Shown one piece after another: positions 12,472 through 20,693 of a DNA stretch of 54,510 nucleotides (position 1 is the stretch's first letter; every line of letters begins with the position of its first letter). Made by a program: the position numbers and the translations under genes. A model generated the notes under the pieces. It was not told where the DNA came from and did not search any database. It saw only the letters and a list, made by a program, of their open reading frames with translations. This DNA is from a virus, in IMG/VR virus record IMGVR_UViG_3300036770_001615, positions 1 through 54,510 of that record; one strand, 5' to 3'.

Positions 12472-12917
12472 TAATCAAATCGACAGTATGCATTACTGTC
12501 ACTAGTCTCACTTGCTTCCCAATCTGAGACTAAGGTAAATCCCGCACTACGATAAGTTTTCCAACTTGTTTGTCGTGGGTAACTCCAACATAGGCTAGCC
12601 CCTTCACTACGACCCTGTTCGATAGTCGCAAGTAGCAAATCTCTGCCTATAAACAATCCCCTAAAATTTTCTTTTACATATAATCCACGTGAGCGATAAT
12701 GGTTATCTTTACACATATGACCACTGTTCACTCCTACGATATCTCCATCTAATCTATAACCAAAGAATGTAGGTTCAGTGTTCATGTTGTACATATCATA
12801 ACCACCAAGTAAACACATTGCACTATTAGTTTCAATAGCACTTGTTCTATTTGGCCAAAGTAATGTATTCCATATAGGCAATATTTCGTCAAATCTAATC
12901 TTACATATTCGTGTCAT
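12468..12917 (-). CDS. GNAT-family N-acetyltransferase
   Basis: This 149-residue protein contains the GNAT acetyl-CoA site SRGLYVKENFRGLFIGRDLL (the R-G-x-x-I-G loop), followed by helix LATIEQGRSEGASLCWSYPR and the terminal TSWKTYRSAGFTLVSDW strand-helix-strand. It should transfer an acyl group from CoA to an amine; the acceptor is unknown. It overlaps the end of the upstream dioxygenase gene by 17 bases and belongs to a minus-strand group with that enzyme and the subtilase. Confidence 0.8.
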   Translation of the reverse strand: MTRICKIRFDEILPIWNTLLWPNRTSAIETNSAMCLLGGYDMYNMNTEPTFFGYRLDGDIVGVNSGHMCKDNHYRSRGLYVKENFRGLFIGRDLLLATIEQGRSEGASLCWSYPRQTSWKTYRSAGFTLVSDWEASETSDSNAYCRFDY

Positions 12918-13698
12918 TCAAGTCCTCTAGTTTATATAGAAGTTTGCTCGGGTGTCCTGGTAATAGTAAATCATCAATGTGTGCCCATCTAGTAGTAAAT
13001 GCCATTCTTGGTTCTTTCTTTGTGTCATCTAAATCCATATTACAATTTACACCATGATGCACTTCATTACCATTGACACATAACCCTGTGTTTGCTGTAG
13101 GTCTATATACAAATCCACTCTCAGACCAAAATTCGCCACCTGTGTTTTCTTTTTGATTGTCTAGATAAAATGTAACGCTAACCGCCCTAGCATGACATGC
13201 ACTCTTTGTATTAAAATATTGATCATTCATATCATAATGCACACTTAAAAATCTGTCATATGATAGTATATTTGCATGCCAACGAAATGGTATCCAGCAC
13301 TTAGGATTGTCAGCAAAGGGAGGTTGCTTCTCAAAAAATTTTAAATACCTATAAAATATTGGGTTAGTGTTATGTAACAACCAATTATTTGACCAATCAT
13401 AGACTGTATCTTTAGTTTGATAGAACCACTCTGGTTCAAACGTCAAGTCATAAACAACTTGCTGTTCTCTATTATTTTGACTATGAGACACAATGTGTTT
13501 GTTTTGACCTTCAAAAACAAACGTAGTTCTATGTGTCTTGTATGTGGTAGATTTGTTTGTTTTGAATAAAACTGCTATAGCGTTCTTTAATTTATGAAAA
13601 AAAGGTTCATCAAATACATCTTTGTAAATGTATGCATGAACCTTTTTTTCGAACCAATGAACCGATGCAGTATCTTCAATATACTCAGTGACTATCAT
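12901..13698 (-). CDS. 2OG-Fe(II) oxygenase (265 aa)
   Basis: The iron-binding HxD is visible at His154/Asp156 (FLSVHYDMNDQYF). GGEFWSESGFVYRPTANTG and NEVHHGVNCN supply the jellyroll core and distal His, and EPRMAFTTRWAH the 2OG Arg. The 140-residue N-terminal extension is of unknown function. It overlaps the subtilase gene by four bases (ATGA), so the two are translationally coupled. Reaction partner unknown. Confidence 0.75.
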   Translation of the reverse strand: MIVTEYIEDTASVHWFEKKVHAYIYKDVFDEPFFHKLKNAIAVLFKTNKSTTYKTHRTTFVFEGQNKHIVSHSQNNREQQVVYDLTFEPEWFYQTKDTVYDWSNNWLLHNTNPIFYRYLKFFEKQPPFADNPKCWIPFRWHANILSYDRFLSVHYDMNDQYFNTKSACHARAVSVTFYLDNQKENTGGEFWSESGFVYRPTANTGLCVNGNEVHHGVNCNMDLDDTKKEPRMAFTTRWAHIDDLLLPGHPSKLLYKLEDLNDTNM

Positions 13699-15437
13699 TT
13701 AAGCGGATTGTTCCAAGTACCAAAGAAACTGATACTATTAACATCAGTCAATGCAAGAGTAACGTCTGATTGTAATGTATCTTGGTACATTGGGTTATTG
13801 TAGAAGAAAAATATTGTATTTGTTTTAACTTTAATTTTTGGTGTTGATGCAATACCAACAAAACTAATCATTACTAACTTTGTTTCCTCTGGTAAAGCAA
13901 CTGTTGGTTTATCAATAACAACAACACCTGTTACAGGATCTAAATTGACAAATGATCCATATATTTCTTCCTGTGCAGGGTCTGCCCATTCAATAGAATA
14001 TACGATTGGATCATCAGGATATATAGTTTTAAATAATTCAATGTCTAAAGCACTATTCAAGTCTGCAACGATTTTACTATCTGGTTCAGGATTATGAACT
14101 CCTAAATACGAAACCATGTTTGCGTTCTTGTATATTGATAATGGATCACTAGTATATAGGTAAACTAATCTATTTTGATTTTCGCTGAATTTATCATCTT
14201 CAAACAATAATGCATGCTCAGTTGCAGTATTAACTATAGTATTCTTAATAAAATCATAAAAGCAAGGTGTGCTGTTTAGCGCACATATTTCTAATGCAAC
14301 ACCTGCAACCAATGGGCTTGCAAAAGAAGTACCTGATACTACTACGTATTCATTAGTTGAAGAACCTTTGGCTGCTAATACTTCATCACCAGGTGCAAAA
14401 ATATCTAAACTTAAACCCGCTGATGTTACAAGACCTGAATCACTTGGACTAATGTTGTTATAACCTGCAGGAATATCATATTTGTCAATAGCGCCTACAG
14501 TAATAACATTATCCATACCTGCTGGGCTTATATCTTCAACACTAATGCCTTGATTACCGGCTGCACAAACAACAGTTACGCCGGCATCTAATAGACTTTG
14601 AACTTTAGCATCTAACCAACTTGATCTTGCGATACCCCAAGACATGTTAACAACTCTAGACAAGTTAGGATTGGTACTTACTTCTGCTAATATAGCATCA
14701 ATAGCCATACCCACTTCAATCAATGAAGCAGTATGTGCTGAACTACCAATCTTAACGTTCATTAATTTTGCATTACGTGCAACTCCAATGTTCTTACCTA
14801 CTGCCATACTTGCTACAGCAGTACCGTGACCTACGTCATCGGTGAAGTTACCGTTGAACACTGGCAATGAATAAAAGTCTACTTTAGTAAGACCGCTGTA
14901 ATCGAATTCAGCATGGTCAAAATTGATACCCGTATCCATTACATACAACTCTGGAGAACTACCGTGTGTTATTTCATGTACACTAAATGACGTTAATAAT
15001 GGACGATATCTTGAGGCTACACGAATTCTAGCCCATTGCCCTTCAGGAGCCATTGGGTCAAGAGTCTGTGCTCCTGGGTTCATTGCAGTAATCGAACTAA
15101 CTGCTAAAAAATTGATTGGTTGGCTATTGATATCAATAGTCTCTACGTGTTGGCTAAGATTTACACCATCAGTGGTAGCCACTAAAAAGAAACCCATACC
15201 CAAATCTTGTTTAATTGTGCCGTGCTGAGAAATAGTATCACGATCACCTTTAACAATAAATTCATGTTCAGTACTGTCCAATGATTCTACTGAAACCTTA
15301 TTAGTATGATTTTTAATATGGTTTAGTAAGTTCCATGGCACATCTAAATGGTCTACACCGCTAGGTATATCCAATTTGAATCTATCAGCAAAAGCATCCC
15401 TGTGTTCCACACTGCTGAAATTCACTCTAATAGTCAT
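13695..15437 (-). CDS. Subtilisin-like serine protease (S8 family)
   Basis: This 580-residue protein has a complete S8 catalytic set: Asp168 (LYVMDTGIN), His204 (DVGHGTAVAS), oxyanion Asn295 (VCAAGN) and Ser371 (VVSGTSFASPLVAG). About 130 residues precede the domain, possibly an inhibitory propeptide, and about 180 follow with a beta-rich C-terminal part. There is no signal peptide, so it may act inside the cell or in the virion, for example in maturation of structural proteins. A leader of about 26 nt with GGAG follows a late promoter box. It is the first gene of a late operon with a dioxygenase and a GNAT. Confidence 0.9.
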   Translation of the reverse strand: MTIRVNFSSVEHRDAFADRFKLDIPSGVDHLDVPWNLLNHIKNHTNKVSVESLDSTEHEFIVKGDRDTISQHGTIKQDLGMGFFLVATTDGVNLSQHVETIDINSQPINFLAVSSITAMNPGAQTLDPMAPEGQWARIRVASRYRPLLTSFSVHEITHGSSPELYVMDTGINFDHAEFDYSGLTKVDFYSLPVFNGNFTDDVGHGTAVASMAVGKNIGVARNAKLMNVKIGSSAHTASLIEVGMAIDAILAEVSTNPNLSRVVNMSWGIARSSWLDAKVQSLLDAGVTVVCAAGNQGISVEDISPAGMDNVITVGAIDKYDIPAGYNNISPSDSGLVTSAGLSLDIFAPGDEVLAAKGSSTNEYVVVSGTSFASPLVAGVALEICALNSTPCFYDFIKNTIVNTATEHALLFEDDKFSENQNRLVYLYTSDPLSIYKNANMVSYLGVHNPEPDSKIVADLNSALDIELFKTIYPDDPIVYSIEWADPAQEEIYGSFVNLDPVTGVVVIDKPTVALPEETKLVMISFVGIASTPKIKVKTNTIFFFYNNPMYQDTLQSDVTLALTDVNSISFFGTWNNPLK

Positions 15438-15463
15438 GTTTTAAACTCCAGTCGTCTATGATG

Positions 15464-15471
15464 TATTTATC
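15464..15471 (-). promoter_or_regulatory. Late promoter box of the subtilase operon
   Basis: GATAAATA on the minus strand, followed by a leader with GGAG before the subtilase ATG. Confidence 0.55.
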
Positions 15472-15512
15472 TTTTCCCCTAAAATTGAAAAAAAACGCCA
15501 GTATCGACCTCA

Positions 15513-15520
15513 GTTAAATA
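15513..15520 (+). promoter_or_regulatory. Late-box variant 5 nt before a start codon
   Basis: GTTAAATA-TTTGA-ATG (15526); one base off the common box. Confidence 0.35.
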
Positions 15521-15525
15521 TTTGA

Positions 15526-16332
15526 ATGATAAAAGTACATATTGTTAGTGATCTAGACCTAGGATTTAACGAGTTTACAGATCCAATAGATGAGAATATT
15601 CCTGATGTAGATTTGGTTATAATCAATGGTAACATAGGAAATTTGAAAAGAAGTGCGTTATACGCTGAATCACTATGTCTAAAGTATCCTGATATTCAGT
15701 TTATATGGAATTTGGGAGAGTTAGAACGTTACTGGAGAGTGACAGGAAAATTTACAGGAGAAACTGAAGAAAATATTAGGATTAGGAAGTCTGCTAATCC
15801 CAAATGGCCAAAAAATCTAAATTGGTGCAATGATGAAAGCATGCTCATAAAACTTAGAACAGGTCAAACAGTAGATGTATTCTGTACATACGGGTTCCCC
15901 GAAATAGTTAGTTATCAGGGTGATTGGAAGAACACACACTGGTACAAACACTATGTGTCTCATATTACATATGATGTAAGAGAATACGTAGAAAAACCAA
16001 AAAACACATCATTTGTAAGTCATGGATCAATGCCCATATGGGCTACACAAGATTGGATAAATGAAAATCATTATAGGGTTTGGGATATACTACGTAAGTG
16101 GGAACGAGATATAAATCATTTTAAGATATTAGTCACACATATTAATCCCTACAATGATGATAGATTTGCGAATCAAAATGTAAGACCGTATAAAATACAT
16201 CTTCCTAATATGTTATGGGCTACTGCTAAAACTCCAGTAACTAACGTTAATTTTTTAGGGGCTAACTTAACATCAAATCCAGGCCGAGGCTCAGTGGCTA
16301 GATCCAAAATTATTGAAGTAGATACTGTTTAA
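15526..16332 (+). CDS. Metallophosphoesterase-like protein with eroded metal site
   Basis: The 268-residue protein follows the calcineurin-like phosphoesterase plan, but the metal motifs are changed. SDxHxEF is SDLDLGF (His to Asp), the GD motif is IINGNIGN (Asp to Asn), and GNHE is WNLGELE (Asn and His lost). FVSHGSMPIW and LVTHINPYND at the later His positions are partly kept. It resembles a diverged relative of the intact enzyme at 44377-45225. It may be catalytically dead, act as a binding protein, or use a different metal set. Convergent with, and overlapping by 42 bases, the next minus-strand gene. Confidence 0.6.
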   Translation: MIKVHIVSDLDLGFNEFTDPIDENIPDVDLVIINGNIGNLKRSALYAESLCLKYPDIQFIWNLGELERYWRVTGKFTGETEENIRIRKSANPKWPKNLNWCNDESMLIKLRTGQTVDVFCTYGFPEIVSYQGDWKNTHWYKHYVSHITYDVREYVEKPKNTSFVSHGSMPIWATQDWINENHYRVWDILRKWERDINHFKILVTHINPYNDDRFANQNVRPYKIHLPNMLWATAKTPVTNVNFLGANLTSNPGRGSVARSKIIEVDTV

Positions 16333-17319
16333 TATAGCATCTTGCTCAGGTGTTAAGTTAAATTTATATGTGTGAAAATCAGTATTAAACAATTTAGATA
16401 ATGGGTGTCTAAATCGTTTCTCAAACGACCAACCATCACCCGTAATGTTCTCAAAATATTTCTTTACTAATTCGAACCCAGTGTATTTTGTTTTCTGCGC
16501 CATAACATTAAACCCCACGTTTTTATAGCCCTGTACTTTTAAAGGGTAACGTTTATCTATCAATGACAAAAACTCTTGTGCAGTTCTAGAGTTATCTAAC
16601 TCATGTACTTCATCAAAAGACGGTGTTAACAAAGTTGTTGCCCAACTCAATTGTGGGTAAAAACTTAAAAAACTGCCTTGTACGGGTATATCAAATATGT
16701 CTTGTATAGCAGTATAATGAAATGCATTTTTATCGAAGTTCTTGCCCCACTCATTAAAATTTTTTGTAGGAGTTAGTCCACCAAAGCAAACTCCAGTGTG
16801 CCCTTTATATTTTAGAATTTCTACTAGTTTGTAATGTACATTGAAGTGTGGACTACCCGATCTATACTTAATACCTAAATCATAATTGTCCCTAGATAAA
16901 AATGTAACTACATCAAAGTCTATTGTATAATAAGGAACGCTATTTACTTTACAAAAATGAATAGCATGGTCTGTATCTTGCGAATTCAAATCGTTTTTGA
17001 ATTGTAAAATATATGTGTCAAAGTTTAATCCTGCTTCTTTCCAAGCAAGAATCATAGCCTGACTATCTACGCCGCCGCTTAAGCATAATGCAGGTTTTGA
17101 ACCTAGCATCTGACTACATAATTTGGCAGCATCTATTCTATATGACTTTAATGAATCATTGTCAAATTTTAAAGATTCGAAAAAACTAACGTCTAGATTT
17201 ACTTTATGATCTACACCGGACGCATTGACCATACCTGAAATGTCTAGCCAATCGTTGTAAAAAGATTTAAAGGGCAACAATTTTTTTAACCATTTTGGAT
17301 AAGATTTTTTCGTCAACAC
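16291..17319 (-). CDS. PP-loop ATP pyrophosphatase, asparagine-synthetase-like
   Basis: The PP-loop SGGVDSQAMILAW (about residues 80-92) is diagnostic of ATP-adenylating amidotransferase-type enzymes (asparagine synthase C-domain, QueC, tRNA thiolases). YRSGSPHFNVHYKLVEILK and GHTGVCFGG fit the following nucleotide-binding segments. There is no N-terminal glutaminase domain, so ammonia or a partner would have to supply nitrogen. The start used is GTG 17319, overlapping the upstream gene by 53 bases, and is uncertain. The product may amidate or thiolate a small molecule or nucleobase. Confidence 0.65.
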   Translation of the reverse strand: MLTKKSYPKWLKKLLPFKSFYNDWLDISGMVNASGVDHKVNLDVSFFESLKFDNDSLKSYRIDAAKLCSQMLGSKPALCLSGGVDSQAMILAWKEAGLNFDTYILQFKNDLNSQDTDHAIHFCKVNSVPYYTIDFDVVTFLSRDNYDLGIKYRSGSPHFNVHYKLVEILKYKGHTGVCFGGLTPTKNFNEWGKNFDKNAFHYTAIQDIFDIPVQGSFLSFYPQLSWATTLLTPSFDEVHELDNSRTAQEFLSLIDKRYPLKVQGYKNVGFNVMAQKTKYTGFELVKKYFENITGDGWSFEKRFRHPLSKLFNTDFHTYKFNLTPEQDAILNSIYFNNFGSSH

Positions 17320-17902
17320 CTATGTTTAAGACTAACATCACACAATTGTCTACAAAACTGAATAGACTATGTAACCTACTGGTATTGATAAAGTATACTT
17401 GGCCTAATGTTAAATTGAGTATGCGTTCTTCTTGTATCCATTTCATATCATTAATACCAAAATTGTGTATGGGTACTAATATTCTAAACGTTGGCACAGA
17501 TACTAAGGCGCCGTTATCTCTATGAGGTGGAAAGAAGCCTCCTTTATCTAATCTTAAAAAGTGACTACGACCTAAGTTAGGTTCCCAAAAATCTAAGAAT
17601 TCATTTAACTCAGGCAAAAATTGAACGACATTTGTTCGTTTATTAAAACACATTTCGTTATATGATTCATTATACATATTTTGATATTCACGTAAACTAT
17701 ATAGATCGGGCTTACCGCTAAACCCGCCGTCAAGACTAGTCACACTAAGACCATATCTATTGTAGCCTGGCTTATGGGGTTGATATTCTTTCCAACCTGG
17801 ATGCTTATTCAATACGTTCATTACCTTACTTAAATCCCATTTAGGAAAATCAAGTTCGATAACCTCACCCCAGTTAATTATAAAATCAGTAAGAGTATTC
17901 AT
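17267..17902 (-). CDS. Asp/Asn-hydroxylase-like dioxygenase (211 aa)
   Basis: SHFLRLDKGGFFPPHRDNGAL carries the HxD-like His-Arg-Asp, TFRILVPIHNF the jellyroll strand, and FINTSRLHSLFSFVDNCVML the distal His. Such enzymes use Fe(II) and 2OG. It overlaps the upstream DUF6445-like gene by four bases (ATGA) and the downstream PP-loop gene, so the three form one operon read from a late-type box at 18504. Confidence 0.62.
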   Translation of the reverse strand: MNTLTDFIINWGEVIELDFPKWDLSKVMNVLNKHPGWKEYQPHKPGYNRYGLSVTSLDGGFSGKPDLYSLREYQNMYNESYNEMCFNKRTNVVQFLPELNEFLDFWEPNLGRSHFLRLDKGGFFPPHRDNGALVSVPTFRILVPIHNFGINDMKWIQEERILNLTLGQVYFINTSRLHSLFSFVDNCVMLVLNIGVDEKILSKMVKKIVAL

Positions 17903-18498
17903 AGTTCATGAAAAACAAAGTTGTGTGTACATCTAGCAGTTATTATATCTGTCCCAAACAATTCACCATATGAATGAAACAATGATCCATCAAACAATAT
18001 CATTCTATTCCATTTAAGTGATACTGTAAAATCTAATGTCCAAGCATCAGCATTATAAAAGTCATTCTGAACATTAGCATAATTTTCAAATCCTTTTATC
18101 CTGTTAGAATTAGTTCTCTTATGTATATAGAAACTTGTACCGGCTTTTGATTCTATATCATTAAGATAAACGATTCCTTGATATTGCTTCTTGTTAGTTA
18201 ATATTGGCTCACTGTCAGTATGACAAAATTGGTCAATTGTATCTTCTATAGTGGATATTCTAAAGTATCCTCCTACAATTTTGTCACTCAGAAACGGTTT
18301 ACCTAAAACTTTGCTAATTATGCCATCTATTCCTTTTGGTATATGTCTATCTTTACTGACACACCCTGGCCATGGCCCTGTACCATTTGGGTAACTTTCT
18401 GAATGTTTAGGTAGATGATAATTTGAATTCAGTGCTAAATTTCTGATACCATATGGGTCAGCATAAAAGTCATCAATGATTAAAAAAGAAGGGAGCAT
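17899..18498 (-). CDS. DUF6445-like 2OG-oxygenase-fold protein
   Basis: The N-terminus LIIDDFYADPYGIRNLALNS, followed by a Tyr-Pro-Asn-Gly segment, matches the DUF6445-type pattern. FCHTDSEPILTNKKQYQGIV carries HxD and ILFDGSLFHSYGELFG the distal His, as in 2OG-Fe(II) enzymes. 199 residues. No ribosome site; a late-box variant lies 5 nt before the ATG. First gene of the three-gene operon with the dioxygenase and the PP-loop protein. Confidence 0.62.
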   Translation of the reverse strand: MLPSFLIIDDFYADPYGIRNLALNSNYHLPKHSESYPNGTGPWPGCVSKDRHIPKGIDGIISKVLGKPFLSDKIVGGYFRISTIEDTIDQFCHTDSEPILTNKKQYQGIVYLNDIESKAGTSFYIHKRTNSNRIKGFENYANVQNDFYNADAWTLDFTVSLKWNRMILFDGSLFHSYGELFGTDIITARCTHNFVFHEL

Positions 18499-18503
18499 AA
18501 TGA

Positions 18504-18511
18504 TATTTAAT
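18504..18511 (-). promoter_or_regulatory. Late-box variant 5 nt before a start codon
   Basis: ATTAAATA-TCATT-ATG on the minus strand (start 18498). Confidence 0.4.
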
Positions 18512-18514
18512 CAC

Positions 18515-18543
18515 TTGACAGTTAATGGATATTTTGTTATACT
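18515..18543 (+). promoter_or_regulatory. sigma70-type promoter of the metallophosphoesterase gene
   Basis: TTGACA (18515-18520), 17-bp spacer, TATACT (18538-18543). Confidence 0.8.
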
Positions 18544-18565
18544 TGTATATTCTAAGGAGAATTAT

Positions 18566-19147
18566 ATGCCTAGTGTTTTCTTAACTAGCGACACGCACTT
18601 TGGACATTTAGGGGTGTGTAAATTTACAAAGTCCGATGGGGTGACTAAGTTGCGCCCATGGGACACTCCGGAAGAAATGGATGAAGAAATGGTCAAGCGT
18701 TGGAACGAAGTTGTTAAGCCCAACGATAAGGTGTATCATTTGGGTGACGTTGTTATCAACCGCCGAGCATTAAAGACATTGCACCGTCTTAACGGGGACA
18801 AGGTCTTAATTAAAGGTAACCACGATATCTTTAAGTTAACTGATTACACGGAGCACTTTAGAGATATTAGAGGATATCATGTTATGAATGGAATGATTCT
18901 TAGTCATATTCCAATGCATGAAGAATCATTAGGTCGCTTTGGTGTCAACATTCACGGGCATTTACATGCTAACAGGGTTATGCGTGTAAAGCACAAGGGT
19001 GCAACACCTGAGATTGATGTTAGGTACCATTGCGTTTGTGTAGAGCAGACTGATTTTAGACCTATCTTGTTTGAGGATGTGATCAAACGAATTAAAGAAG
19101 AAGGTGGGTTTGTTGGTATGCGAAACGGAAACGGACCTATGATGTAA
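18566..19147 (+). CDS. Calcineurin-like metallophosphoesterase (193 aa)
   Basis: All five metal motifs are present in order: FLTSDTHFGH, VYHLGDVV, IKGNHD, ILSHIPMH and INIHGHLHAN-like (NIHGHLHAN). The enzyme should hydrolyse phosphomonoesters or diesters with two metal ions, in the cytoplasm. ATG 18566 follows AAGGAG downstream of the promoter; the longer frame from 18476 was rejected because it crosses the promoter. Similar small enzymes are common in phages; the substrate (nucleic acid end, cyclic nucleotide or defence signal) is open. Confidence 0.88.
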   Translation: MPSVFLTSDTHFGHLGVCKFTKSDGVTKLRPWDTPEEMDEEMVKRWNEVVKPNDKVYHLGDVVINRRALKTLHRLNGDKVLIKGNHDIFKLTDYTEHFRDIRGYHVMNGMILSHIPMHEESLGRFGVNIHGHLHANRVMRVKHKGATPEIDVRYHCVCVEQTDFRPILFEDVIKRIKEEGGFVGMRNGNGPMM

Positions 19148-19153
19148 TAAATA
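19146..19153 (+). promoter_or_regulatory. Late promoter box 5 nt before a start codon
   Basis: AATAAATA-TTTTG-ATG (19159). Confidence 0.5.
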
Positions 19154-19158
19154 TTTTG

Positions 19159-19569
19159 ATGCAAGTCAAAGTATTTTTTGCAGATAGTAAAAGGCAGAGG
19201 CTAGTCTGTAAGATTGTCGAACAGGCTAGTCTCTATCTTACACTACCTGACATAGTTGAAGTGGAATTTCAAAAACTAGGTCCTAGTGCATACGGAGAAA
19301 CGGATATAGTACGTAAACGCATCACAATCAATCAGGATTTAGAACTGAATGATATAGTATTACCCTTAGTGCATGAGTTGATTCACCTAGAGCAGATAGA
19401 AACCGGTAGACTTGCAAAAAGTAGACAGGGTCAATATGTATGGGATAATGCATCTTATCGTGCTGACCCTAGAACTATGTTGCATAAAGACTACAGTAAA
19501 CTTCCGTGGGAACTAGATGTTGCTAAAAAACAACAGAAAATATTGGATAATATCATTAAAAATCAATGA
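19159..19569 (+). CDS. Putative zinc metallopeptidase-like protein (HExxH)
   Basis: LVHELIHLEQ near residues 75-84 is an HExxH zinc-binding motif; a third ligand could come from the region YRADPRTMLHKDY. The 136-residue size fits minimal phage metallopeptidase-like proteins of the SprT/WLM neighbourhood, but the family is not settled. ATG 19159 was preferred to TTG 19156. No ribosome site is visible; a late box lies 5 nt upstream. Substrate unknown. Confidence 0.6.
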   Translation: MQVKVFFADSKRQRLVCKIVEQASLYLTLPDIVEVEFQKLGPSAYGETDIVRKRITINQDLELNDIVLPLVHELIHLEQIETGRLAKSRQGQYVWDNASYRADPRTMLHKDYSKLPWELDVAKKQQKILDNIIKNQ

Positions 19570-19579
19570 CTTATAAGGC

Positions 19580-19608
19580 TTGACAAATAATCAATTTGGG
19601 CATATAAT
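19580..19608 (+). promoter_or_regulatory. Stamped phage promoter (GGC-TTGACA ... TTTGGG ... TATAAT)
   Basis: TTGACA (19580-19585), spacer with CAATTTGGG, TATAAT (19603-19608). Member of the near-identical promoter family also at 22579, 22818, 23337, 23899 and, on the minus strand, 49093 and 49493. Confidence 0.85.
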
Positions 19609-19614
19609 ACACAT

Positions 19615-19947
19615 ATGCTGAAAACACGTAAACGCAGGTCCGATCGTAATCAGGTCATCTACTACATTGAACATGTAGCGACCGGTAATTACTATATTGG
19701 TCTTACTGCATTGAGTTTTAAAGGTAACGTCAAGCGCACTCTGCATCGCCGTATGCAAAAGCATTTGCAACGGGCTATGGCTGAGAACAAGGATTGGGGC
19801 CTGTCACGTGCATTACGCAAGTTTGGCCCTGAGGCTTTTGTCTATGGTGTTGTTGAGGTTGTGCGTGGCAAGAAGGCTGCTCATGCACGTGAGACTGAAT
19901 TGATTAACACTATGCAACCTGCTCTTAACACTTTTGGAGTCAAGTGA
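19615..19947 (+). CDS. GIY-YIG nuclease domain protein
   Basis: The 110-residue product has a GIY-YIG-like start (QVIYYIEHVATGNYYIGLT), then RTLHRRMQKHLQRAM with the catalytic Arg and His region and ETELINTMQPALN with the closing Glu and Asn. GIY-YIG enzymes cut DNA with one metal ion. It has no separate DNA-binding domain, so it could be a small free-standing nuclease. The ATG follows the promoter by seven bases and no Shine-Dalgarno is visible. Its stop overlaps the next start (TGATG). Confidence 0.75.
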   Translation: MLKTRKRRSDRNQVIYYIEHVATGNYYIGLTALSFKGNVKRTLHRRMQKHLQRAMAENKDWGLSRALRKFGPEAFVYGVVEVVRGKKAAHARETELINTMQPALNTFGVK

Positions 19948-20135
19948 TGAAAAACAAAACTAAATGGTCACCGACTGATCCTAAGCATTTTGAGGGCAAG
20001 ACCCTAAGTGAACTTAAGGATCAGTTAGTCAAAGCAGAAAAATTTGCCCAAGGTCATCCAGAATTTGAACTTGGTTGGCATAATGAATACAGGCAAGAAT
20101 TGCGTAGGCGTATTGCTGAAAGGATTGGACGATGA
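19947..20135 (+). CDS. Small phage protein (62 aa)
   Basis: Starts ATG 19947 by stop-start overlap with the GIY-YIG gene and ends overlapping the next gene by four bases. The product is helical and charged (LSELKDQLVKAEKFAQGHPE, YRQELRRRIAERIGR). No motif recognised. It belongs to an operon of short early-type genes, 19615-22353. Confidence 0.6.
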   Translation: MKNKTKWSPTDPKHFEGKTLSELKDQLVKAEKFAQGHPEFELGWHNEYRQELRRRIAERIGR

Positions 20136-20344
20136 ACGAACGAATTAAAGAACTTGCTGATGAGGCTGCAAAATACAGTGCCGTAATGGCATTACCGACT
20201 GGGCAATCAGGTAATGAATTATTTGTTGAAAAGTTCGCCGAGTTGATTATTCGGGAATGTCAGGATAATTTGGCATGGCATGGACATGATGAAGCGGTTA
20301 GTCAATTAGACTGGCTCAAAGTTAATCGTTTTGGACTCAAGTGA
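20132..20344 (+). CDS. Small conserved phage protein, MNERIKEL family (70 aa)
   Basis: Begins MNERIKELADEAAKYSAV and continues FVEKFAELIIRECQDNLAW, a pattern I know from many tailed-phage proteins of unknown function. The window holds relatives at 46560-46877 and possibly the 23-residue ORF at 47580-47651. ATGA overlap on the upstream side and TGATG on the downstream side tie it into the operon. Confidence 0.65.
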   Translation: MNERIKELADEAAKYSAVMALPTGQSGNELFVEKFAELIIRECQDNLAWHGHDEAVSQLDWLKVNRFGLK

Positions 20345-20475
20345 TGAAAACTGTATTAGCATGGTTTGGGGGTTTTGTGCTTGTACTTACCCTTTTAGGT
20401 ATCTTAGGCATAGGCAATTTTGTTATGATGTACAGTCCACATAAGATTACTTGTACAAAGGAGATTGAACAATGA
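20344..20475 (+). CDS. Small single-span membrane protein (43 aa)
   Basis: The ATG at 20344 shares its A with the previous stop codon (TGATG), and its own TGA overlaps the next ATG (ATGA); both support translation. Residues 5-28 (LAWFGGFVLVLTLLGILGIG) are one membrane helix, followed by a short cytoplasmic or periplasmic tail with one Cys. No family recognised. Confidence 0.6.
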   Translation: MKTVLAWFGGFVLVLTLLGILGIGNFVMMYSPHKITCTKEIEQ

Positions 20476-20693
20476 AGGATCGTTTTGATTTGGAACAGCA
20501 AATTTTGGAATGCTGGAATGTCACCACTGATATTAAACATGTGACAGAATATGTATTGGATGCTCCATTAGAGCCCAATCGTGAGGACAAGATTAGCAAT
20601 ATGCTAATTGGAATGGAAGAATTGTACAATCTTAAGTTCCAAAAACTGTTTGAAACTTTTGAAAAATTGATACATGATAAAAAAATTATATGA
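20472..20693 (+). CDS. Phage protein of unknown function (73 aa)
   Basis: ATG 20472 has AAGGAG upstream and overlaps the previous stop. The acidic, helical product (FDLEQQILECWNVTTDIKHV, KISNMLIGMEELYNLKFQKL) resembles short proteins I have seen in large phages, without known function. The stop overlaps the next start (ATGA). Confidence 0.6.
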   Translation: MKDRFDLEQQILECWNVTTDIKHVTEYVLDAPLEPNREDKISNMLIGMEELYNLKFQKLFETFEKLIHDKKII

